A stretch of DNA of 64,000 nt, from positions 1 to 64,000 of the forward strand of contig NZ_JABBFV010000004.1 of NCBI RefSeq assembly GCF_012927105.1, in the 5' to 3' direction. The stretch comes from Sphingobium psychrophilum. Lineage in GTDB: Bacteria; Pseudomonadota; Alphaproteobacteria; Sphingomonadales; Sphingomonadaceae. Below are positions 17,227 to 24,434 of the stretch, in pieces. Under the pieces are notes generated by a model that was not told the origin of the DNA, searched no databases, and saw only the letters and a program-made list of their open reading frames with translations. Numbering within the stretch: position 1 is the first letter of the stretch; every line of letters begins with the position of its first letter. The translations under genes and the position numbers were made by a program.

Positions 17227-18714
17227 ATGACCATGATGACCATCCCCCCCCGCCCCGCTCTGCTCGACACGCTCCAGCAGGACATGCTGATCGGTGGCCA
17301 GCGCGTGCCGGCCCTGTCGGGCAAGCGCTTCGAAACCCGCAACCCTGCCACCGGCGAACTGCTCGCCATGATCGCGCAGGGCGGGCCGGAGGATGTCGAT
17401 CGCGCCGTCAAGGCGGCCCGCGCTGCGTTTGAAGGGCCATGGCGGCGGACGAAGCCGGTCGATCGCCAGCGCATCATGCTGCGCCTCGCCGATCTGGTGG
17501 AGCAACATTTCGAAGAACTGGCGATGCTCGACACGCTCGACCTTGGCGCACCCTATAGCCGCACCATCATGGGCAAGGCGCGCGCGGGCGCGCTGCTGCG
17601 CTATTATGCGGGCCAAGCGATGCTCATCACAGGCGACACGATCGACAATAATGCGCCCGGCGATGTCCTGTCCCACACGCTCAAGGAACCGATCGGCGTC
17701 GTCGCGGCGATCAATCCGTGGAATGGCCCGATCGGCATGGCGGTGTGGAAAGCCGGCCCGGTCCTCGCCACCGGCTGCACCCTGGTCATGAAGCCCGCCG
17801 AACAGACGCCCCTCTCCGCGCTCCGTTTCGGCGAGCTTTGCCTGGAGGCGGGCGTTCCCGAAGGCGTCATCAACATCGTCACCGGCCTGGGCGATGCGGG
17901 GGCGGCGCTATCCAGCCACCCGGACGTGGACAAGATCGCCTTCACCGGCTCCACCGGCGTCGGTGAAAAGATCCTCCACGCCGCTGCCCCGACGATGAAG
18001 CGCGTCACCGTCGAACTGGGCGGCAAGTCGCCCAATATCGTTTTCGCCGATGCCGATCTCGACAAGGCCGTCCCCGCCGCCGCCATGGCGGTCTTCGCCA
18101 ATGCCGGGCAGATTTGCAGCGCTGGCACCCGCCTGTTCGTGCAATCGGCAATCCACGACGAATTTATGGAGCGCCTCGCCGCCTTCACAAAGACCATCAA
18201 GGTCGGCGACCCGCTGGACCCGACCACCCAGATGGGACCGGTCGTCTCCCTGCCCCAGATGGACAAGATCCTCGCCTTCATCGACGGCGCGAATACAGAA
18301 GGCGCCCGCCCCCTGACCGGCGGCGCTCGCATGAGCGGCGTGGGCTATGATGCGGGCTATTTTATCGAGCCGACCATTTTCACCCATGTCGCCGATCACA
18401 TGACGATCGCGCGGGAAGAGATTTTCGGCCCCGTCCTTTCCGCCTTCACCTTCGACACGGTGGAAGAGGTACTGGCCCGCGCCAACGCCACCGAATTTGG
18501 CCTGGGCAGCGGCGTGTGGACCCGCGACCTTGGCACCGCGCACCGCATGGCGCGTGGCATCCGCGCCGGGTCCGTCTGGGTCAATTGCTACCAGATGCTC
18601 GACCCCGCCGTGCCCTTCGGCGGCTACAAGATGAGCGGCTTTGGCCGGGAATCAGGCCCGCATCATATAGAGGATTATCTGGAGACGAAGGCGGTCTGGA
18701 TCAATCTGGACTGA
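17227..18714 (+). CDS. NAD(P)-dependent aldehyde dehydrogenase
   Basis: A 495-residue ALDH-superfamily enzyme that should oxidise the aldehyde made by the upstream GMC enzyme. INPWNGPIGM lies near residue 162, the base Glu in VELGGKSPNI near 262, the nucleophile Cys in NAGQICSAGTRLF near 296, and EEIFGPVLS near 397. The ATG at 17227 has an SD (CGGAGAG); the frame upstream of it is a shadow over the end of the GMC gene. Length is normal for the family. Confidence 0.93.
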   Translation: MTMMTIPPRPALLDTLQQDMLIGGQRVPALSGKRFETRNPATGELLAMIAQGGPEDVDRAVKAARAAFEGPWRRTKPVDRQRIMLRLADLVEQHFEELAMLDTLDLGAPYSRTIMGKARAGALLRYYAGQAMLITGDTIDNNAPGDVLSHTLKEPIGVVAAINPWNGPIGMAVWKAGPVLATGCTLVMKPAEQTPLSALRFGELCLEAGVPEGVINIVTGLGDAGAALSSHPDVDKIAFTGSTGVGEKILHAAAPTMKRVTVELGGKSPNIVFADADLDKAVPAAAMAVFANAGQICSAGTRLFVQSAIHDEFMERLAAFTKTIKVGDPLDPTTQMGPVVSLPQMDKILAFIDGANTEGARPLTGGARMSGVGYDAGYFIEPTIFTHVADHMTIAREEIFGPVLSAFTFDTVEEVLARANATEFGLGSGVWTRDLGTAHRMARGIRAGSVWVNCYQMLDPAVPFGGYKMSGFGRESGPHHIEDYLETKAVWINLD

Positions 18715-18724
18715 GGCGCGCACC

Positions 18725-18943
18725 GTGCAGCAGAACAACAGCAACGGCGTGCATCTGGAGGAGGAGATGATCCTCCAGATGCAGAAGCTGGCCACTGGCC
18801 GCACCGACGAAGCGCTCAACGCCCGCTTCGGCATCAGTTACAATACATGGCGCAAATTGCTCGCTGGACAGCCGATCCGGCCCTCCCTCGCCGATCGGCT
18901 GAAGGACCGGATCGCCGCGCTCCAGGCGACCGATCGGCCATAG
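18725..18943 (+). CDS. Small HTH-like hypothetical protein
   Basis: A 72-residue protein starting with GTG 11 bases after the aldehyde dehydrogenase stop. The core NARFGISYNTWRKLLAGQPI looks like a helix-turn-helix (ARFG-IS-YNTWRKL), followed by a basic helix (SLADRLKDRIAAL). It may be a small DNA-binding or regulatory partner of the pathway. I do not know a named family. Its place as last gene of the operon and good coding character support it as real. Confidence 0.6.
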   Translation: MQQNNSNGVHLEEEMILQMQKLATGRTDEALNARFGISYNTWRKLLAGQPIRPSLADRLKDRIAALQATDRP

Positions 18944-18976
18944 TCGGCTGGCGCTTGTCTCGTTCAACGGGATAGC

Positions 18977-19042
18977 GTGTTCCCGCGCAGGCGGGAATCC
19001 AGTCCCGCCGTCTGGACTGGGTTCCGGCCTGCGCCGGAACAC
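18977..19042. repeat. Dispersed palindromic repeat, copy 1
   Basis: The arms GTGTTCCCGCGCAGGCGGGA.. (18977-19003) and ACTGG..CCGGAACAC (19016-19042) are inverted repeats, each itself containing a smaller palindrome. The element lies between the convergent ends of the operon and the LysR gene, where it may act as a bidirectional terminator. Related copies are at 37468-37556 and 47014-47078. Confidence 0.75.
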
Positions 19043-19068
19043 CCCGCGCTAATCGTTCAACAGCCCCA

Positions 19069-20313
19069 TCACACCCAGCCCGATTCCCGCAAATCGGGCG
19101 GCGCGCCTTCCACCCGCTCGCCCCTGGCCGCCTCGCTCAGCATCTCCAGAAAGCGCCGCTGCGTCGCGGTCGGCCGCCAACTGCGCCGGGTGGTGATCCC
19201 CACCACGCGCTTGCTGTCCTCCAGCGGCGGGCCGATCTGGGTGAGCAGCCCGCTGCGGATCTGCAACGCCACCTGGTCGGGCGACAACAGGGTCAGGAAA
19301 TTGCCTTCGGTCAGCAGCCGCCCGATGATCATCACCGACCCGCATTCGATGGGAGTCGCTGGCGGCGTAACCGGCGCCGCGCCTTCGCCGAACAATTTCT
19401 CCCACTGTTCACGCAACGGCGAATTGGCCGGCGCCACGATCCAGGGATAGGATGCGAGTTGCGCCATCGTCGGCTTCGCCTCGGCCGCCAGCGGATGCTG
19501 GCTTCCCGCTGCGATCACCAACCGATCCTCGGACAGCGGCAATTGATACAGGTCGGCAATTTCATACGGACGCAGCGCGCCCACGATGATGTCGATCACG
19601 CCGTCGCGCAACGGCTCCACCAGTTCGCGCCAACTGCCCTCCAGCACCTTGAACGCCGCGCGCGGATCGCTCCGAGCCATCCGCGCCATCGCGGCCGGCA
19701 CCAGATAGGGCCGCGCCAGCGGCAGCGCGCCGAACGCTATCACCTCGCTGCCGCTGCCGCTGTCCAGCCCCATATCGGCCAGCGCCGCGACGATCTCCGC
19801 CACCGCCAGCCTTGTGCCGCGCGCCAGTCGCTTCCCCGCCGGATTGAGCCACACCGCCCGGCCCCGTCGCTCGACCAGCTTGCCGCCGATCATCTGCTCC
19901 AGGTCGCCGACCGCGCGATGCACCGCCGTCTGCGACAAGGTGCTGCCATGCGCCGCCGCCGCAAAGCTGCCCGCCTCCGCCAGCGCCAGGAAGGCGCGCA
20001 GCTGCGTCATCGTCATCAGCCGTTCGGGATATTGGAACACGCCCGACAGCCCCTTCGCTGCCTGCGACAGATGATCGAGCGCCGCGCGCGCGCGTTCGAT
20101 CACGATCTCGCCCATGGGCGTGGGCACCATGCCGCCCGACCGCCGCTCGAAGAACGTGTATCCGAATTGCCGTTCCAGCTTCGCCAGACCCTGCGTCAAC
20201 GCGGGTTGCGACAGGCTCACCACATCGGCCGCGGCGGTGATGCTGCCATGTTCGCGGATCGCCAGCAGCGCGCGCAGATGGCGCAGATTAAGGTCGAACG
20301 GATCGGTCGCCAT
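19069..20313 (-). CDS. LysR-type regulator with two tandem N-terminal HTH domains
   Basis: A 414-residue transcription factor, about 100 residues longer than usual LysR proteins. Residues 8-70 form one LysR winged helix (LRALLAIREHGSITAAADVV..LSQPALTQGLAKLER) and residues 103-165 a second (LRAFLALAEAGSFAAAAHGS..LSQTAVHRAVGDLEQ). A substrate-binding domain follows (about 190-400). The ATG at 20313 begins just before the first domain; the longer frame to 20415 has no SD. It is divergent from the acyl-CoA dehydrogenase gene with 205 bases between them, so it may control that gene and itself. The two-HTH form is seen in some sphingomonad and other proteobacterial regulators of aromatic catabolism, but the ligand is unknown. 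Confidence 0.88.
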   Translation of the reverse strand: MATDPFDLNLRHLRALLAIREHGSITAAADVVSLSQPALTQGLAKLERQFGYTFFERRSGGMVPTPMGEIVIERARAALDHLSQAAKGLSGVFQYPERLMTMTQLRAFLALAEAGSFAAAAHGSTLSQTAVHRAVGDLEQMIGGKLVERRGRAVWLNPAGKRLARGTRLAVAEIVAALADMGLDSGSGSEVIAFGALPLARPYLVPAAMARMARSDPRAAFKVLEGSWRELVEPLRDGVIDIIVGALRPYEIADLYQLPLSEDRLVIAAGSQHPLAAEAKPTMAQLASYPWIVAPANSPLREQWEKLFGEGAAPVTPPATPIECGSVMIIGRLLTEGNFLTLLSPDQVALQIRSGLLTQIGPPLEDSKRVVGITTRRSWRPTATQRRFLEMLSEAARGERVEGAPPDLRESGWV

Positions 20314-20429
20314 GCCGCTTACTCTTGTTACCCTGCGCCCGCGCGCTTTTGCGTCGTCGGGCTGCTCCATCCCTAAAGGACAACTGTCCCAAAGGACAGC
20401 CGCCGCGCCATCCATTAGTCAGAAAATTT

Positions 20430-20444
20430 AATGGACTGACCATT
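20430..20444 (+). promoter_or_regulatory. Candidate operator, acyl-CoA dehydrogenase promoter, distal site
   Basis: AATGG-ACTGA-CCATT, a perfect 5-5 inverted repeat. It is exactly 20 bases from the second site at 20450, about two helical turns. Confidence 0.45.
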
Positions 20445-20449
20445 ATTCC

Positions 20450-20464
20450 AATGGTAGGACCAAT
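20450..20464 (+). promoter_or_regulatory. Candidate operator, acyl-CoA dehydrogenase promoter, proximal site
   Basis: AATGG-TAGGA-CCAAT. The inner GGTAGGACCA also occurs, reversed, in front of the CoA-transferase gene (23364-23373). The form is close to the ATTGGT-N3-ACCAAT sites of PdhR/LldR-like GntR regulators. Confidence 0.5.
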
Positions 20465-20518
20465 GCGGAACAACGCGGTTATCCGCGCATCAGAGTCGAA
20501 CCATAAGGAGGCTGCCCC

Positions 20519-21658
20519 GTGGACTTTGAACTGCCCGACGACATCAAGGAATTTTGCGACGTCACCCGTGCCATCGTGCACGACCTGCTGCCGCATGAAA
20601 TCGAATTTCAGGCGACCGGCAAAGTGCCCCCGGTCGTGCGAAAGACGCTGATCGACAATGGCTATTTCGGCATGGCGCTGCCCGAACAATATGGCGGCCT
20701 GGGCCTGGGTGCCCTTGCCCAGGCGGCGGTGCAGATCGAACTGTCCCGCCTGCCCCCGCAATTCTGGACCGAACTGCGCCCGTTGATGGGACCGGGTGCC
20801 AAGAATATCATGTACCATGGTTCAGACGCGCAAAAGGAAGCGCTGCTGCCCGGCATGTGCACTGGCGAAATCGGCATCGCCTTTGCGCTGACCGAACCCA
20901 ATAGCGGTTCCGATCCGGGTTCGATGCGCACCACCGCGACCCGCAACGCCGACGGCTGGGTCATCACCGGCAGCAAGACCTATATTTCGAACGGCAAGAA
21001 CGCGAAATATGTGATCGTCTATGCCTATACCGACAAGGCGGCGGGGCCGCGCGGCGGCATTTCCGCCTTCCTGATGCCGGCCGATACGCCCGGCTTCGCC
21101 GTCACTGGCACGATCGAACTGATGGGCACCGCGACACCGGGCGTCTACGAACTGACATTCGACGAATGCCAGGTCGGCCCCGACGCGCTGATCGGCGAAC
21201 TGGGCCGTGGTTTCCATTATGCGCTCGAAGGGCTGAACGAGGGTCGCATGAATGTTGGCGCGACGGCGGTCGGCATGGGCGAATATGCGCTGGAACTGGC
21301 GATCGAGGAATCCAAGCAGCGTCCCGCCTTTGGCGGCGTGATCTCCGATTTCCAGGCGATCCGCCACTATATCGCCACCATGGCGACCGACATGCGCGCT
21401 GCCCGCCTGATCCTGCTCGACGCCTGCTGGCGGTATGACCAGGGCGAAAAGCGCCGTGAACTCGCCTCCATGGCCAAACTGTTCGCAACCGAAGCGGGCA
21501 GCCGCACGGTCGATACCGCGGTCCAGATTTTCGGCGGTTCGGGCTATTGCCGGGGCTTTGCGATCGAACGCCTCTATCGCGATATCCGCATCACCCGCAT
21601 CTATGAAGGGTCGTCGGAAATCCAGAAGAACACGATCGCGCGCGAACTGCTGCGATAA
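20519..21658 (+). CDS. Acyl-CoA dehydrogenase
   Basis: A 379-residue flavoprotein that introduces a 2,3 double bond into an acyl-CoA. FALTEPNSGSDPGS (about 121-134) is the classical ACAD signature, and the C-terminal YEGSSEIQKNTIARELL (about 361-377) is the second conserved region. The start is GTG at 20519, with a strong SD (AAGGAGG) 7 bases upstream. Together with the class III CoA-transferase at 22146 it suggests the pathway's acid is activated to a CoA ester and then desaturated. A candidate tandem operator sits 55-90 bases upstream. Confidence 0.93.
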   Translation: MDFELPDDIKEFCDVTRAIVHDLLPHEIEFQATGKVPPVVRKTLIDNGYFGMALPEQYGGLGLGALAQAAVQIELSRLPPQFWTELRPLMGPGAKNIMYHGSDAQKEALLPGMCTGEIGIAFALTEPNSGSDPGSMRTTATRNADGWVITGSKTYISNGKNAKYVIVYAYTDKAAGPRGGISAFLMPADTPGFAVTGTIELMGTATPGVYELTFDECQVGPDALIGELGRGFHYALEGLNEGRMNVGATAVGMGEYALELAIEESKQRPAFGGVISDFQAIRHYIATMATDMRAARLILLDACWRYDQGEKRRELASMAKLFATEAGSRTVDTAVQIFGGSGYCRGFAIERLYRDIRITRIYEGSSEIQKNTIARELLR

Positions 21659-21780
21659 TCCTTGGCGGGCGGGATGCGTGCAGGGATCCCGCCCCCTCAT
21701 TGCCCTGAAATATATTGCGCCGGGACGGTAATTCCCGAACACTCCCGCCATCGTTCCAACGCCCGGCAAGGAGACTGGCG

Positions 21781-22140
21781 ATGCGCGTGATGGTGCTGGT
21801 GAAGGCGACCGAGGACAGCGAGAAAGGCTATCAGCCCTCGCCCGAAACGGACGCGATGATGGCCGAGATGGGCCGCTTCAATGACGCATTGCGCGATGCC
21901 GGCATATTGGTGATGGCCGACGGCCTCACCCCTTCCTCACAGGGCAAGCGCGTCGCCTTTGACGGTGCCGACCGCACCGTCATCGACGGTCCCTTCCCCC
22001 AGCCGCGCGAACTGCTCGCGGGTTTCTGGATCTGGAAGGTCAAGGACATGGACGAAGCCGTAGCCTGGGTGAAGCGCTGCCCCAATCCCATGCCGGGGCC
22101 GAGCATCATCGAAATCCGGCCCTTTCACGACCTGGAATGA
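21781..22140 (+). CDS. YCII-related / DGPF-domain protein
   Basis: A 119-residue protein of the YCII-like superfamily with the DGPF motif in IDGPFPQPRELLAGFWIWK (about 79-97). These small ferredoxin-like folds occur as dimers; their activity is mostly unproven. A clear SD (AAGGAG) precedes the ATG. It lies 122 bases after the acyl-CoA dehydrogenase on the same strand and ends 5 bases before the convergent CoA-transferase gene. Confidence 0.85.
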   Translation: MRVMVLVKATEDSEKGYQPSPETDAMMAEMGRFNDALRDAGILVMADGLTPSSQGKRVAFDGADRTVIDGPFPQPRELLAGFWIWKVKDMDEAVAWVKRCPNPMPGPSIIEIRPFHDLE

Positions 22141-22145
22141 GGGTG

Positions 22146-23333
22146 TTAGAGCAGGTCGCCACGCGCCCGTAGCGCGGCGACCGCAGCCTCGTCCACGCCC
22201 AGCCTGCCCAATATCTCCGCTCCTTCTTCACCCAGTCGCGCGACATGGTTGCGCGCCTCGACCCGCGATCCGCTCATGCGGAACGGCGGATTGGGCACTT
22301 TGAAGCTGCCGGCCCCGTCGCTGATCTCGGCAAAGGCACCGCGCGACGCCAGTTGCGGATCGTCCAGCAATTCGTCGATCTCGCGATAGCGCCCGCATGG
22401 CACGCCATGGCGCGACAGGATCGCCTCGGCCTCCTCCGCGCTGCGCTCGCGCGTCCATTCCTCGGTCAGCGCCAACAGCGTCGCCCAATTGGCGTTGCGA
22501 TCGGCATTGGTCAGGAAGCGCGGATCGTCGCGCCATTCGGGATGGCCGACCGCGTCTGTCAATTGCTCGAAATTGCGCGGGCTGGTCGGCGCGACCATGA
22601 TGAAGCCGTCGTTGGTCTTGAGCGGGGTGTAGAGCGGGCGACGGGCGTCGCCGGGGAACTGTGCCTCCTGCGTCTCGAACACCAGCATCCCCACCATCGC
22701 CTCCAGCATCGACAGGTCGATATGCTGGCCCGCACCCGTCTTTTCGCGCTGATACAGCGCCGCCTGGATCGCGCCGAAGGCATGGGTGCCGCCCAGCACG
22801 TCGGCGATGAAGACGCCGCTGGTCGCGGGCCGGTCCGCCCCGTCCTGATAGCGCAGATTGACCATGTCAAATCCGCTGGCCGCATGGATCACCGGCGCAT
22901 AAGCCGGGGACAGCGCTTTCGGCCCGGTCTGGCCATAGCCGGAGATCGAACAATAGATGAGCCGCGGATTGGCCTCGTGCAACGCGGCGAAATCCAGGCC
23001 GAACCGCGCCATGACGCCGGGCCGGAAATTCTCCACCAGCACGTCGCAGGTCGCGACCAGTTGCTTGATGAGCGCAATGATTTCAGGCGATTTAAGGTTG
23101 CAGGCGATGCTCTGCTTACCAGCGTTCAGATTGCCAAAATAGGCGCTGAAGCCATCCCGCTTGGGCGGCCGCGCGCGCACCTGGTCGCCCTCCAGCGACT
23201 CCACCTTGATGACTTCGGCCCCCAGGTCGGCCAGCATCCGCGTCGCGAATGGCCCAGCCATGACGCTGGTGAAATCCAGCACCCGCACGCCATCCAGCGC
23301 GCCAACCGCCGCCGCCTTGCTCTCTTCCGCCAT
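22146..23333 (-). CDS. Class III CoA-transferase (CaiB/BaiF family)
   Basis: A 395-residue enzyme that moves CoA from an acyl-CoA donor to an organic acid. VRVLDFTSVMAGPFATRMLADLGAEVIKVE (two parts, about 16-45) is the family N-terminus. ENFRPGVMARFGLD (about 101-114) and the catalytic Asp in HIDLSMLEAMVGML (about 181) are present. The ATG at 23333 is preferred to a TTG 24 bases upstream. The promoter contains the GGTAGGACCA dyad. It lies next to a FadR-type regulator on the same strand and opposite the acyl-CoA dehydrogenase, consistent with a shared pathway. Confidence 0.92.
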   Translation of the reverse strand: MAEESKAAAVGALDGVRVLDFTSVMAGPFATRMLADLGAEVIKVESLEGDQVRARPPKRDGFSAYFGNLNAGKQSIACNLKSPEIIALIKQLVATCDVLVENFRPGVMARFGLDFAALHEANPRLIYCSISGYGQTGPKALSPAYAPVIHAASGFDMVNLRYQDGADRPATSGVFIADVLGGTHAFGAIQAALYQREKTGAGQHIDLSMLEAMVGMLVFETQEAQFPGDARRPLYTPLKTNDGFIMVAPTSPRNFEQLTDAVGHPEWRDDPRFLTNADRNANWATLLALTEEWTRERSAEEAEAILSRHGVPCGRYREIDELLDDPQLASRGAFAEISDGAGSFKVPNPPFRMSGSRVEARNHVARLGEEGAEILGRLGVDEAAVAALRARGDLL

Positions 23334-23360
23334 AGCCTCACCCACCCGTCGAACCAATTA

Positions 23361-23375
23361 TTTAATGGTCCTACC
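23361..23375 (-). promoter_or_regulatory. Candidate operator AATGG-N5-CC upstream of the CoA-transferase
   Basis: On the plus strand TAATGGTCCTACCTA; on the coding strand it reads TAGGTAGGACCATTA. It lies about 30 bases before the chosen start, where a repressor would block transcription or elongation. Confidence 0.45.
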
Positions 23376-23467
23376 TATTGCATGGCGGTCATGGGGCGTC
23401 AATCGCGTACAACTGTCCAACTCGCTGTTTCAAACGCCCCTGCCGAGCAGGCGCGAAGGCGCGAAGG

Positions 23468-24202
23468 TCAGCCCTTCGCCGCCGCCTTGCTGTTCTTGCG
23501 GACATGGCGATGCACCCGTTCCAGATGCTTGCGCATTTCCGCGACCGCCGCCTCGCTGTCCTTCGCCCGCAATTGCCGCACCAGCCGGAAACGGGATTCG
23601 ATCAGCGACTGCTGCAACGTCTCATACTCCGGCCCCTGCACGAACTCATGCAGGATCGCCGACAGGGAATCGACGAAGATGCCGAAGATGCGGTTCTTGG
23701 TCGCCCGCGCCAGGACAGCATAATATTCCACGGCGCACTGGTATCGCGCCTCGACGCTCGTTTCCCGCTTGGTCCGTTCGGCAATCGCCTCCAGGTCGGC
23801 CAGGTCAGTTTCGGTCGCCCGCTCGCAGGCCAGCCGCACGATGATGTCCTGCAACGCCAGCCGCGCTTCGGTCAGTTCATTCAGCGAGATGTCGCCCAGA
23901 TGCACATAATCCTGCATCGCCTGCACGATGCGGTCGGGCTCGGCGGTCTGCACGAATGCCCCACCCTTCGCCCCCTTCACATTGCGGATGATCCCCGCCA
24001 CCTCCAGGCTGCGCAGCGCCTCACGCAGCGCGCTGCGGCTGACCTGGAACTCGACCGCCAGTTCGCGCTCGGCCGGCAGTTTGTCGCCGGCCTTCAGGGT
24101 CCCCGCCGCGAGTTGCGCGCGAATCTGCTCGCAGATGATCTCGAACGCCCGCCGCGTCTTGATGGGCGCGAAGCTCGGCTTTGCAGAAAGGGTAGATGCC
24201 AT
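23468..24202 (-). CDS. GntR-family regulator, FadR subgroup
   Basis: A 244-residue regulator. The N-terminal winged helix (about 16-85: AFEIICEQIRAQLAAGTLKAGDKL, then SRSALREALRSLEVAGII) is GntR type, and the all-helical C-terminal domain of about 150 residues with spaced D/H residues is the FCD ligand-binding domain of the FadR subgroup. Such proteins usually repress catabolic genes until an acid or acyl-CoA effector binds. It is the best candidate to bind the GGT-N3-ACC dyads of this island. The ATG at 24202 is preferred to a longer frame that reads through an inverted repeat. Confidence 0.9.
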   Translation of the reverse strand: MASTLSAKPSFAPIKTRRAFEIICEQIRAQLAAGTLKAGDKLPAERELAVEFQVSRSALREALRSLEVAGIIRNVKGAKGGAFVQTAEPDRIVQAMQDYVHLGDISLNELTEARLALQDIIVRLACERATETDLADLEAIAERTKRETSVEARYQCAVEYYAVLARATKNRIFGIFVDSLSAILHEFVQGPEYETLQQSLIESRFRLVRQLRAKDSEAAVAEMRKHLERVHRHVRKNSKAAAKG

Positions 24203-24217
24203 GGGGTACGCTCCGGA

Positions 24218-24235
24218 ATAGATCGACAAATCTAT
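24218..24235. promoter_or_regulatory. Inverted repeat ATAGAT-N6-ATCTAT before the GntR gene
   Basis: A perfect 6-6 inverted repeat 16 bases upstream of the GntR start codon. It differs from the AATGG-N5-CC motif. It could be an operator for autoregulation or for another factor. Confidence 0.35.
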
Positions 24236-24315
24236 AGCCGCCGCGACCAAAGGCGCAATGGCCTGACCGAAAAGACGCGCGACGGAGTTCGTCTTGAAAT
24301 GCGCCTTTGGCGCAT

Positions 24316-24397
24316 CCGCACCAGCCCTCACCCCCACCCGACCACCCATTCAGGATACACTCTGTGGGAGGTCGGGTGGGGGTGAGGGCCGGTGCGG
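24316..24397. repeat. Long inverted repeat with 28-base arms
   Basis: Arm 24316-24343 (CCGCACCAGCCCTCACCCCC..) pairs with 24370-24397 with one mismatch, around a 26-base loop. Both flanking genes are on the minus strand. There is no U-run. It may be a dispersed intergenic repeat serving as terminator for putA's upstream neighbour, or as a transcript stabiliser; no second copy was seen here. Confidence 0.6.
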
Positions 24398-24434
24398 CAA
24401 CCGAAGCTCTTTCGCGCATTTCGAGATCAGACTC

